Below, in pieces: positions 1-6,757 of a DNA stretch of 11,418 nucleotides (its first letter is position 1; each line of letters opens with the position of its first letter). The notes beneath the pieces were generated by a model that saw nothing but the letters and a program-made list of their open reading frames with translations, searched no databases and was not told the DNA's origin. The translations under genes were made by a program, and so were the position numbers. This DNA comes from Parachlamydia sp. (GTDB lineage Bacteria > Chlamydiota > Chlamydiia > Chlamydiales > Parachlamydiaceae), in contig JAJTHR010000302.1 of the NCBI GenBank assembly GCA_021298935.1, forward strand, positions 1 to 11,418, in the 5' to 3' direction.

Positions 1-86
1 ATCATGTTTTTGGTTATCTGAAAACTTCATGCCAAGGATGTTAGCAATATGCTTAGTAAGAGTGAAGAGAAAATAAAGAAAATTAT

Positions 87-130
87 TTATCACCTCGCCT
101 CGTTTGCGTAGCAAATGGGCGAGGTGGTGA
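87..130. repeat. Strong hairpin at the 5' edge of a broken hydrolase gene
   Basis: Bases 91-99 (CACCTCGCC) are exactly complementary to 118-126 (GGCGAGGTG). Counting G-U pairs, the stem extends to 87-99/118-130. Inside it TTTGC (103-107) pairs with GCAAA (111-115) around a GTA loop. The hairpin lies exactly where the truncated hydrolase frame begins: it contains that frame's first ATG (115) and the in-frame TAG at 109-111. Read on the minus strand it is followed by a moderately U-rich stretch, so it could terminate minus-strand transcription. Read on the plus strand there is no U-run. It may also mark the deletion or insertion junction that removed the 5' part of the gene. Confidence 0.6.
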
Positions 131-528
131 ATAGTCACAAATTAGGCTACCGTGATAATTTTACCGAAGAAGAAAGAGAGTTATTTTTTGAAAATCTATT
201 GAAAGACCCTTCTATAAATTTTCAAATGACCAGCAAAATGTGGATTCATCAGCTTAAGACACCGCTTGAACTTCTGGAGAGCTGGAAAAACTACTCTTTA
301 AGGGGGCTTGCAGACAAAATTGCGTGTCCTACCCTTGTCATTGACAATGAAAGTGAAACATATAGCAAGGGACAAGCCCAACAACTCTATGATCATCTGA
401 CCTGCCCAAAAACTTTTCAAATTCTTAAAAAAATAGAGGGAGCGGACCGCCATTGCAGTGCGGGAGCCTACTCCTATTTAAACGAAACCCTATTTAATTG
501 GCTTACCAATGTAGGAATAAGACCCTAA
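115..528 (+). pseudogene. N-terminally truncated alpha/beta-hydrolase (C-terminal third only)
   Basis: The 137-residue frame resembles the C-terminal part of alpha/beta-hydrolases of the dipeptidyl-aminopeptidase/acylaminoacyl-peptidase-like group. It has a strand plus acid-residue motif (CPTLVIDNESE, residues about 70-80), then a GQAQQLYDHLTCPKTF stretch typical of that group, and a catalytic-type histidine in DRHCSAGA (His about 113). The nucleophile elbow (GxSxG), the oxyanion region and the whole N-terminal core are missing; intact relatives are about 350-400 residues. The putative ATG at 115 has no Shine-Dalgarno sequence, sits inside a hairpin and is preceded by an in-frame TAG at 109-111. 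Beyond that stop the same frame is open back to a TGA at 19-21 but shows no hydrolase motif. It cannot be an active hydrolase as it stands. I call it a decayed gene; a short translated fragment is possible. Family assignment is from memory of motifs. Confidence 0.6.
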
Positions 529-718
529 GCATTTCTTTCGCAGGAGCAGAATGACGAGGAGATTGGATTTTATCGGACGCCTGATAAAAAATATCTTCAA
601 AAAACAAATAGACATTGTTAGCCCAAGAAACTAAATTAGCAAAGGCTTCAGGAAAAAAGATGTAGATCAGAAAAAATATTAGTCCAAACAAGAAGAAATT
701 AAAGATAAAACGCAGCAT
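503..718 (-). CDS. Small single-span membrane protein, function unknown
   Basis: This is a 71-residue protein if translation starts at the ATG ending at 718. An AAGGGGG sequence (730-724) lies 5 nt upstream of that ATG; the adjacent in-frame ATG at 719-721 would leave only 2 nt. The frame remains open to 835, but the upstream 38 codons are low-complexity AT-rich DNA and unlikely to be translated. Residues about 4-22 form one very hydrophobic, Phe/Ile/Leu-rich segment, followed by an amphipathic stretch with aromatic residues (Trp32, Tyr37, Phe39-40) and a polar, basic tail. No family recognised. Its last 26 bases overlap the 3' end of the broken hydrolase on the other strand. It could be a chance AT-rich hydrophobic ORF; the ribosome-binding site and an upstream TATAAT argue for a real gene. 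Confidence 0.42.
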   Translation of the reverse strand: MLRFIFNFFLFGLIFFLIYIFFPEAFANLVSWANNVYLFFEDIFYQASDKIQSPRHSAPAKEMLRVLFLHW

Positions 719-745
719 CATTGCCCCCTTATTCGTATCAATTCC

Positions 746-751
746 ATTATA
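746..751 (-). promoter_or_regulatory. Candidate -10 element for the small membrane protein
   Basis: Read on the minus strand this is a perfect TATAAT in a very AT-rich tract, about 25 nt before the Shine-Dalgarno/ATG of the small membrane protein. No good TTGACA match is found 16-18 bp upstream; that position is a T-run, and TTGAAA is only 12 bp away. The plus strand also carries a TATAAT (748-753) because the tract is nearly palindromic. The AT-richness makes a chance match likely. Confidence 0.3.
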
Positions 752-982
752 ATATAAAATTATTTTCAAAAAAACAAAAGAAAAAAAATCTGATAAATAT
801 TTTTTAAAAATATATAAAATAAAAACTCTTTTCATCCTCTTCTTTTCATAAATTAATATATACCATTTTATGTCAAATGAGTAGATAAGGACTTAAATCG
901 TTCAGATCAAAAGAGCTGGAAAGATATCCTGGAAGATGTTATCTATTTGAAAACATCTCTAACAGTCGAGTTATGCCTGCTT

Positions 983-1981
983 ATGAAAAAGACTGTCTTT
1001 CGACTTCTTTTTATCTTTCTTTCTTTTGTCTCCGGATTCATGCTTTTAAGCTTTTTAATGGCCCCTCCTTTACTTAATTATGCAGAACAGGAGCGTCATA
1101 AAGAGGGAAAAACATTTTGGGAATGGCTCTCCCCCCATGGCCCCCTCTATATTCATTACGAGGAAAAAGGTAGTGGTGACGAACATGTCATTTTAGTGCA
1201 TGGGTTCCGTCTAAATACTTACACATGGAGACATTTAGCCACTCCTCTAGCTGATGAAGGCTATCATGTCTGGGCAATCGACCTATTGGGCTTTGGATTA
1301 AGCGATAAACCCAATCACATTCCCTACCATCCCGATTTTTTCCTCGCGCAAATTGAAGCTTTTATGCTGGAAAAAAACATCCCTTCCGCTCACTTGATCG
1401 GCAATTCATTGGGAGGAGGGCTCGTCTTAAATTTTACCGTTAATATTCCCGACAAAGTTAAATCTTTAGTTCTCATTGGCGCGCTTGGCTATCCACTCGA
1501 CTTACCTTATTATTTGGAAATCAGTCGCCATTTTAGCCCGCTTTGGGCTCCTTTTTTAGGTAATTTTGGAGTAAGGGAAAGCCTTAAACGGGTGGTTTAT
1601 GATCCCAAAAACGTATCAGAAGAACAGGTGGCTGCCTATGCCCTCCCATACCGTTTCCCCGGAGGTATGCAGTCCTCTCTGCTTACTTTACAACAATTTG
1701 ACAAAAAGCGTTTGGTTGATTTAAGCCAGCAATATCGTCTGGTGGAACAGCCTGCGTTAATCGTGTGGGGCCTTGAAGACCGCCTACTCCCCACCGATCA
1801 TTTTCACCAGTTTACAACTGACCTCAAGCAAAATGAATCTTTGCTCATCCCTGAATGCGGCCATCTTCCGCATGAAGAAAAACCCGAAATTGTGACTGAA
1901 GCAGTCAAAAATTTCCTTAAAAAGCAATCCTTTAAATCAATCACTCACCTTTTATTCATCTGCTCCTTGTGCGTATGGTGA
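983..1981 (+). CDS. Membrane-anchored or exported alpha/beta-hydrolase
   Basis: Hydrolase of the alpha/beta fold. Numbering from the ATG at 983 (332 aa): residues 1-28 form a positively charged start (MKKTVFR) plus a long hydrophobic segment, a signal anchor or uncleaved signal peptide. The oxyanion HGF motif is at 73-75, the nucleophile elbow GNSLGG at 140-145 with Ser142, the acid in VWGLEDRLLP (Asp266) and the catalytic His in CGHLPHEE (His294). The triad is complete. Residues about 173-250 form the cap region. The overall pattern is that of epoxide-hydrolase/haloperoxidase/MhpC-like esterases, but the substrate cannot be read from sequence. The frame is open upstream and could start at TTG 947 (344 aa); I prefer ATG 983 because it puts the positive charges directly before the hydrophobic segment, although neither start has a strong Shine-Dalgarno. 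The last 16 or so residues (SITHLLFIC...) form an unusual hydrophobic tail beyond the normal end of the fold, perhaps from a changed stop codon. Confidence 0.88.
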   Translation: MKKTVFRLLFIFLSFVSGFMLLSFLMAPPLLNYAEQERHKEGKTFWEWLSPHGPLYIHYEEKGSGDEHVILVHGFRLNTYTWRHLATPLADEGYHVWAIDLLGFGLSDKPNHIPYHPDFFLAQIEAFMLEKNIPSAHLIGNSLGGGLVLNFTVNIPDKVKSLVLIGALGYPLDLPYYLEISRHFSPLWAPFLGNFGVRESLKRVVYDPKNVSEEQVAAYALPYRFPGGMQSSLLTLQQFDKKRLVDLSQQYRLVEQPALIVWGLEDRLLPTDHFHQFTTDLKQNESLLIPECGHLPHEEKPEIVTEAVKNFLKKQSFKSITHLLFICSLCVW

Positions 1982-2075
1982 GTCAATCATATCGATACCA
2001 AATTAAATACTTCGGTCTATTCAAAAAATGGGGCATTTGGGTAATATTCAAGTCATTCAACCAATGAGGTCGTAA

Positions 2076-2645
2076 ATGATTAGATTTGCCTTCAGTTTTT
2101 TAACGATTGCAACTTGGCTGCTTCATTGCCTAAACCCTTTACATGCGACGGAGAATCAAATGGCCAAAAACCCTATTGCTATCATCGAAACAAACCAAGG
2201 AACAATCGAAGTGATTCTGCGCCCGGACATTGCTCCGAAAGCAACTGAAAATTTTATTTCTCATGCCAAAAATGGTTACTATGAGGGTATCATTTTTCAC
2301 CGTGTCATCCCAGGCTTCATGATTCAAGGGGGCGATCCGACAGGAACAGGAAGAGGCGGCGAATCTGTCTGGAAAAGTCCGTTTGAAGATGAGTTTTCTG
2401 AAAATATGCATTTCGATCACCCGGGATTGCTTGCAATGGCAAACTCCGGTCCTAAGACCAATGGCAGCCAATTTTTTATTACGACTGCCCCCACCCCTTG
2501 GTTAAATAACAAACATACGATTTTTGGCGAAGTGGTCCGTGGCTATGACATTGTTCAAAAAATTGAAAAAACAAAAACAGGTGTTGCCGACCGCCCTGTA
2601 CAAGAACAAAAAATTATTAAAGTCACAATTAAAGACGAAAAATAA
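2076..2645 (+). CDS. Exported cyclophilin-type peptidyl-prolyl cis-trans isomerase
   Basis: Catalyses cis-trans isomerisation of Xaa-Pro bonds and probably assists protein folding in the periplasm. Residues 1-24 are a signal peptide with likely cleavage after PLHA. The cyclophilin domain fills residues 32-187 with all hallmark motifs: FHRVIPGFMIQGGD (74-87; catalytic Arg76, plus Phe81 and Gln84), LAMANSGPKTNGSQFF (119-134; Gln132, Phe133) and WLNNKHTIFGEV (142-153; His147). Trp142 sits at the position of human CypA Trp121, which enhances cyclosporin binding and is absent from many bacterial PpiA/PpiB proteins. Length (189 aa) is normal for an exported single-domain cyclophilin. GAGGT at 2066-2070 lies 5 nt before the ATG and fixes the start. 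It is 94 bp downstream of the hydrolase on the same strand, so it could be cotranscribed or have its own promoter. It converges on the receiver-Hpt gene across a gap with two inverted repeats. Confidence 0.95.
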   Translation: MIRFAFSFLTIATWLLHCLNPLHATENQMAKNPIAIIETNQGTIEVILRPDIAPKATENFISHAKNGYYEGIIFHRVIPGFMIQGGDPTGTGRGGESVWKSPFEDEFSENMHFDHPGLLAMANSGPKTNGSQFFITTAPTPWLNNKHTIFGEVVRGYDIVQKIEKTKTGVADRPVQEQKIIKVTIKDEK

Positions 2646-2691
2646 TTCATAGTCTGGTCAGCAATTTCTGCTGGAATTCTGGATGAAAGGT

Positions 2692-2766
2692 CTACCACAG
2701 AGCCCGCAGAGCACACAGAGTGAGAACTTGCCCCCTCCTCTGTGCTCTCTGCGGGCTCCGTGGTAG
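2692..2766. repeat. Large imperfect palindrome of CACAGAG/CTCTGTG type
   Basis: The left arm 2692-2720 (CTACCACAGAGCCCGC...ACACAGAG) and right arm 2738-2766 (CTCTGTGC...GCGGGCTCCGTGGTAG) match as reverse complements at 26 of 29 positions around a 17-nt loop. It is GC-rich in an AT-rich neighbourhood. Neither side has a U-run, so it is not a textbook Rho-independent terminator. Sequences of the form ACCACAGAG...CTCTGTGGT recur as dispersed extragenic palindromes in many bacterial genomes (general knowledge), and I read this as such an element. It lies between convergent genes, so it may still block read-through or stabilise mRNA 3' ends. Confidence 0.75.
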
Positions 2767-2807
2767 TATTGTTGTCAAAGTCTGAGGTAAATTTTATGAA
2801 CTATTTT

Positions 2808-2870
2808 ACTAGTGGGTCAATTGCCATGCTTAAGCCTAATCTATATAATCATGGCAATTGACCCACTAGT
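2808..2870. repeat. Perfect 21-bp inverted repeat overlapping a stop codon
   Basis: Arm 2808-2828 (ACTAGTGGG...GCCATG) and arm 2850-2870 (CATGGC...CCCACTAGT) are exact reverse complements over 21 bp, separated by a 21-nt AT-rich loop. The arms include CAATTG and ACTAGT palindromes. In the plus direction the hairpin is followed by TCTTTATTTG, which is U-rich enough for a possible terminator of the prolyl isomerase transcript. In the minus direction it is followed by AAAATAG. The minus-strand receiver-Hpt gene ends inside the right arm (TAG at 2868-2866), so this arm supplies its stop codon. Perfect symmetry suggests either a recent insertion/duplication or selection for a bidirectional terminator. 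Confidence 0.8.
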
Positions 2871-3660
2871 TCTTTATTTGAAAATTTAGCTTCATTTGCG
2901 TAAAAAATTCATCCAGACTATCCAGCCATTCACTTGACACCAGATCTTTTTCAGCCAACTCAATCTGCTCGACAGCACTTTTTTCCATTTCCCGGCATAA
3001 TTGCGTGACTCTTAAGTACCCATAAGATCCTGCACTACCTGCAATTTTATGGATCTCATTTTTAAAGACAGTCAGATGATCAATCGATGGTTTTTTTTGA
3101 ATGTTTAGTATCTGTTCTTCCAATCGTTCAATTTTTTCCGGTATGAGCGAGTTATAACGGGTCATTAGATCTTCATAAAGTTTCTCTTCCCCTTCCCCTT
3201 CGACTTTTTCAGGAGAATCGCATAAATATTTAAGCAGTATTCTTAATTCATCGGGATTAATGGGCTTATCAATTACATATTCCACTTTTAAATTTTCTTT
3301 TAAATTACGAAAACTGCCTGCATCCTGGTAAATTCTTGATAAAAAAACAATGGGTTTCCAAATTGCCTTTTCCTCCCTCATCCACTTCACTAATTCGAAT
3401 CCCGAACCATCCGGTAAATGGCCATCGATGAGGTAGGCGGTGTATTTCGCTTCATTTTCTATCTTTTCCTTCCCCTCTTTAATTGAGGAAGCCACATGGA
3501 TTTCAATATTTTGTTTTTTTGCAATTCTTCGTAAATAATGGCAAAAATCAGGATCATCATCCACGCATAGCAAATGAATTTGAGCTCTCTTTTTTGTAAA
3601 AAACAAGGTGATTTTAGTTGCTTGAATTTGCTTCCATTTTTTATTAAAAAAAGACAGCAT
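2866..3660 (-). CDS. Receiver-Hpt phosphorelay protein
   Basis: A 264-residue cytoplasmic signalling protein. After a basic, non-conserved 24-residue lead come a receiver domain (about 27-148) and a C-terminal Hpt domain (about 160-260). The receiver has all functional residues: the acidic cluster Asp34-36, phospho-acceptor Asp79 in LIDGHLPDGSG, Ser108 (FLSR) and Lys132 (DKPI). The Hpt domain has phosphorylatable His204 in EIHKIAGSAGSYG, matching the HxxxGxxxxxG signature. There is no DNA-binding or enzymatic output domain. By family knowledge such proteins pass phosphate between Asp and His partners. It diverges from the kinase gene at 3735 and is the only Hpt in the window, so it probably exchanges phosphate with that kinase and its receiver (inference). 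The start is supported by GGAGGT (3675-3670), 9 nt upstream of ATG. The TAG stop lies in a perfect inverted repeat. Confidence 0.9.
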   Translation of the reverse strand: MLSFFNKKWKQIQATKITLFFTKKRAQIHLLCVDDDPDFCHYLRRIAKKQNIEIHVASSIKEGKEKIENEAKYTAYLIDGHLPDGSGFELVKWMREEKAIWKPIVFLSRIYQDAGSFRNLKENLKVEYVIDKPINPDELRILLKYLCDSPEKVEGEGEEKLYEDLMTRYNSLIPEKIERLEEQILNIQKKPSIDHLTVFKNEIHKIAGSAGSYGYLRVTQLCREMEKSAVEQIELAEKDLVSSEWLDSLDEFFTQMKLNFQIKN

Positions 3661-3734
3661 AAAAATTTAACCTCCAAGAAAATTAGTGGCCATGACTTCG
3701 GGTTAAAATGACATTTATACAATAGAAAGGTTTA
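3661..3734. promoter_or_regulatory. Divergent promoter region between the two signalling units
   Basis: This 74-bp gap separates divergently transcribed receiver-Hpt and sensor-kinase genes, so it should hold both start sites unless they lie inside the coding regions. It contains the minus-strand Shine-Dalgarno GGAGGT (3675-3670) and the plus-strand AAAGG (3726-3730). A plus-strand ATGACT (3692-3697) 18 bp before TATACA (3716-3721) is a weak sigma70-like pair, but it would start transcription almost at the Shine-Dalgarno. I see no clear operator. The shared gap suggests co-regulation. Confidence 0.4.
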
Positions 3735-6389
3735 ATGCAAGTGTCCCGTTTTCTCAAAGAAAGTTTCGGCATTAAAAATTTCCTTAGACGCCACTGGCCT
3801 GCTCTCCTAATATTTTTTTTTGGGCTGCTTCTTACAGGTGCTCTCTTATTATTCTATAAACAAGTGAATGAAAAATTCACTTCGAATGAATTTCATCGCA
3901 TTGCAGATGTCAGGCTTTTAAATATTTTCAAAAATATTGAAGAAACGATCGATCCAGTTAATTATATAAAAAACTTATATCAAAACTTTAATAATATCAA
4001 TGAAACACAATTTTTCAATCTTATAAATACAACAGCCAATTCATACACAAACATTGCTTTAATAGGTGTTATTAACAAAAACACATTGAATTTCCCACTA
4101 GTTAAAAAAAGCCCACTTTCATTTGTTTCATCAACAAATACAAATAAAAAAATTTTAAAGATCGATCATTTTATCAGCCAATCAAAAACTCCCTTTTATT
4201 TTGACCTAAATGCATATCCTTTATTTTTACATACCTATACAAAAGCATCTTCTTCCAGTTTCCTTAACTCCTCAGAAGCTTTCCTATTTTTTCAAAATCG
4301 ATGGAAAAAGGGGTTTCTTTTAATGACTGCCCTTCACCCTCGAGCTTTACCCTTAAACACAAAAGGGGTCTTATTTGCAGTGGGTGATTTTGAAAAAATT
4401 GTAAGGGGTGATTATTTCCCTTCCTACGAACTGAATGTGAGTATCCGCGATATAGTTTCAGGTCATGCCCTTTACACAATGCACCCCTTAAACCAAAAAA
4501 ATAGAAAATTATGGTTTCTTGAAAGGACCATTCAGGTAGGAGACCGCTTTTGGGTCATCGAAATAACTGCTCCCCTTACCCCTTATTTTGATACCGTCCC
4601 CTTTTGGATTATTCTTTTAGCTGGATTACTGCTCTCAAGCTTAGCCGCCTTTTACTCATTTACGGAAAATAATCGCGATTATGTGTTTAAAGAAGAAGTA
4701 CTAAAGCAAACAGAGGAATTGGCAGATATTAATCATCTCTTGCAAATGGAAGTGCATGAAAGGCAACGCATTGAAGAAATTAATATCCATCAACAACGTT
4801 TATTGCAAAGAAGGCATGAAGCGCTTGTGCATTTAACAAAATTAACCTCTTCTGAATTGCAAAAAGTCATTTATGAAATCCTATTGAAAACAGCCAGCAT
4901 TTTTCTTGTCGAGCGCACGAGTGTATGGTTTTATGATGAACATAACGATGAGGCAATTCTTTCGTGCACCGGGCTTTATGAATTTTCATCCAATTCTTTT
5001 ACAAATGACATCCAATTAAGTTCAAAAGAATTTCCCAAGTATTTTAGCTTGCTTGGACAACACACCCACATGATTTTCCCATCAAAAGAACATCCTGCTA
5101 CCACAGAAGAACTACAACCCTATCTTTCCACTTTTAAAGTCCTCTCAAAGCTTGATATCCCGATTCTCTTCCAGGATAAACTGATGGGTATCTTATCGTG
5201 CGAAGAAACGCGCAGGCCCAGAGAATGGCTGCTTGAAGATCGTTACTTTGGTCAAAACATCGCAGATATTATATCGATCATGATTGAACAGGCAGCGAGG
5301 CGGAAAGCCGAAAAAGCCTTGCAGGAAAGTGAAGAGCGTTTAAGGCTGCTTACCCAAAAATCGATTGATGCCATTGCGACGATGGATCATAAAGGTAAGA
5401 TCCTTTCCTGGAATGAAGGGGCGGAAAAAATGTTTGATTACACGGAAAACGAAATCGTTGGGCGCCCTATCGATAGCATCCTTCCCTACCAGGATGTCCT
5501 TAAATTGCAGGCGAGCATGAAACCCATTGAATTAAGCGCACGGGATAAATCAGGCCACATTTTTCCGGTTGAAATTTCCCACACACGCTGGAAAAGCGGA
5601 GTCGAATACTTTGAAACTTTTATTTTAAGAGATATTACAGAAAGAAAAGAACATGAAAAGCGCCTAATTAAAGCCATGCAGGAAGCAAAACAGGCTAATA
5701 CTACCAAGAATGAATTTCTAACAACTATTTCCCATGAATTAAGAACTCCTTTAAATGCCATTATTGGCTTTACGGAAATCATGTTATTGGGTGTCGATGG
5801 TCCATTGACAGAGCAGCAAACCTCCAGCTTGAAAAAAGTGGAAAAATCATCCTTTCATTTGCTAAGTCTTATTAATGACATTTTAGAACTTTCTAAAATG
5901 GAAGCAAAAAAAATGAAGCTAAAACTCAGCACTGAAAATATCGTCGAAATTTTAGTCTCATCGATTGATGAAATTCGCCCTCTTGCCGATAAGAAAAATT
6001 TAAAGATTGACCTGGTTTTAGATAAAGCTTATTTATTAATTGAAATTGATCCTACTAAAATTAAGCAGGTATTATTAAATTTATTAGGAAATGCAGTTAA
6101 ATTTACTGAACAAGGGACTATTCAAATCCGATTAATCAGCCATCCAAAAGAAATTGAAATTCAAGTCTCAGACACGGGGATTGGACTCTCCAATGAAGAA
6201 ATAAAAAAACTATTTAAACCTTTTTCCCAGGCAGATAGTTCAATTAGCCGCAAATATGGAGGAACAGGCCTTGGTTTAGCCATTTCAAAGAAAATTGTGC
6301 AGCAGCATCAGGGCAGCATTTATGTGATTAGCCAAAAGGGAGCAGGGAGCACTTTTGTCGTTAAAATCCCCAAGCGGAGGGGGAAATGA
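3735..6389 (+). CDS. Membrane sensor histidine kinase (CHASE-like, GAF, PAS, HisKA, HATPase)
   Basis: An 884-residue inner-membrane kinase. TM1 is at about 22-41, TM2 at about 288-308. The 245 residues between them form a periplasmic sensor whose ends (the NEFHRIADVR region after TM1, the VGDRFWVIE region before TM2) look like a divergent CHASE domain. It contains no cysteine. A coiled coil (about 315-365) leads to a GAF domain (about 366-520), a PAS domain (about 533-637, ending in LRDITERK), HisKA (about 655-725, phospho-acceptor His667 in SHELRTP) and a complete HATPase_c: N-box Asn786 (LLGNAVKF), G1 DTGIGL 813-818, F-box FKPF 827-830, G2 GGTGLGLAI 842-850. There is no fused receiver; the partner receiver is the next gene, whose ATG overlaps this stop (ATGA). 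AAAGG lies 4 nt before the ATG. Ligands of the CHASE-like and GAF domains are unknown; full kinase activity is expected. Confidence 0.93.
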   Translation: MQVSRFLKESFGIKNFLRRHWPALLIFFFGLLLTGALLLFYKQVNEKFTSNEFHRIADVRLLNIFKNIEETIDPVNYIKNLYQNFNNINETQFFNLINTTANSYTNIALIGVINKNTLNFPLVKKSPLSFVSSTNTNKKILKIDHFISQSKTPFYFDLNAYPLFLHTYTKASSSSFLNSSEAFLFFQNRWKKGFLLMTALHPRALPLNTKGVLFAVGDFEKIVRGDYFPSYELNVSIRDIVSGHALYTMHPLNQKNRKLWFLERTIQVGDRFWVIEITAPLTPYFDTVPFWIILLAGLLLSSLAAFYSFTENNRDYVFKEEVLKQTEELADINHLLQMEVHERQRIEEINIHQQRLLQRRHEALVHLTKLTSSELQKVIYEILLKTASIFLVERTSVWFYDEHNDEAILSCTGLYEFSSNSFTNDIQLSSKEFPKYFSLLGQHTHMIFPSKEHPATTEELQPYLSTFKVLSKLDIPILFQDKLMGILSCEETRRPREWLLEDRYFGQNIADIISIMIEQAARRKAEKALQESEERLRLLTQKSIDAIATMDHKGKILSWNEGAEKMFDYTENEIVGRPIDSILPYQDVLKLQASMKPIELSARDKSGHIFPVEISHTRWKSGVEYFETFILRDITERKEHEKRLIKAMQEAKQANTTKNEFLTTISHELRTPLNAIIGFTEIMLLGVDGPLTEQQTSSLKKVEKSSFHLLSLINDILELSKMEAKKMKLKLSTENIVEILVSSIDEIRPLADKKNLKIDLVLDKAYLLIEIDPTKIKQVLLNLLGNAVKFTEQGTIQIRLISHPKEIEIQVSDTGIGLSNEEIKKLFKPFSQADSSISRKYGGTGLGLAISKKIVQQHQGSIYVISQKGAGSTFVVKIPKRRGK

Positions 6390-6754
6390 AAAACAAGCAA
6401 ATTTTGATCGTTGAAGATAATGAAGATAATAGTTTGATCGTTGAAAAAATTTTAAATCATTATGGCTATCAGACAACGGTATCTTTTCATGGAAAGGCGG
6501 CTATGTTTTATTGTGAAACGCATCTTCCCGATTTGATCCTAATGGATTTATCCTTGCCGGACATGGATGGTATAGAACTCACACGCCAATTAAGAAAGCT
6601 GCCCAACTTTGAAAAAATCCCCATTATTGCACTGACGGCGCATGCCATGAGCGATTTTCTGGCAGCCTCGCAAAAAGCCGGACTGAACGATTATTTGACA
6701 AAGCCCTTTCTTCCAACAGATCTTATAAATTTAGTTAAAAAATACCTGGAGTAA
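6386..6754 (+). CDS. Single-domain response regulator (CheY/DivK-like receiver)
   Basis: This 122-residue protein consists only of a receiver domain. Acid-pocket residues Glu10/Asp11 (VEDNEDN), phospho-acceptor Asp54 (LMDLSLPDMDG), Thr84 (ALTAHAM) and Lys106 (LTKPF) are all present, so it should accept phosphate from a kinase. The ALTAHAMSDFLAASQKAGLNDYLTKPF stretch is typical of receivers normally found fused to hybrid kinases or in DivK-like proteins. The start codon overlaps the kinase stop codon by 4 bp and is preceded by GGAGGGGG within the kinase gene, implying translational coupling and roughly matched synthesis. With no output domain it must act by protein contact or hand phosphate to an Hpt, for which the receiver-Hpt protein at 2866-3660 is the nearest candidate (inference). 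Confidence 0.93.
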   Translation: MKNKQILIVEDNEDNSLIVEKILNHYGYQTTVSFHGKAAMFYCETHLPDLILMDLSLPDMDGIELTRQLRKLPNFEKIPIIALTAHAMSDFLAASQKAGLNDYLTKPFLPTDLINLVKKYLE

Positions 6755-6757
6755 AAA

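Noticed and set aside
2139..2471. 110-codon frame antisense to the prolyl isomerase
   Set aside because: The opposite strand encodes a cyclophilin with every hallmark residue; the antisense frame has no recognisable domain.
2692..2766. Rho-independent terminator for the prolyl isomerase
   Set aside because: The hairpin is strong but has no U-run on either side, so I list it as a palindromic repeat rather than a terminator.
3692..3721. Sigma70-like promoter ATGACT-18-TATACA for the sensor kinase
   Set aside because: Each box matches at only 4 of 6 positions, and the transcript would begin almost at the Shine-Dalgarno; it is mentioned only within the divergent-region entry.
3459..3722. 87-codon minus-strand frame overlapping the start of the receiver-Hpt gene
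   Set aside because: It is a shifted-frame shadow of the receiver-Hpt gene, and its upstream part only runs through the intergenic gap; the composition is not protein-like.
5486..5782. 98-codon frame antisense to the PAS/HisKA part of the sensor kinase
   Set aside because: Shadow of a clearly coding region with conserved kinase motifs.
3735..6754. A hybrid kinase split by a frameshift into kinase and receiver
   Set aside because: The kinase ends normally after its G2 box and the receiver has its own Shine-Dalgarno and ATG in a standard 4-bp ATGA overlap, so these are two coupled genes.
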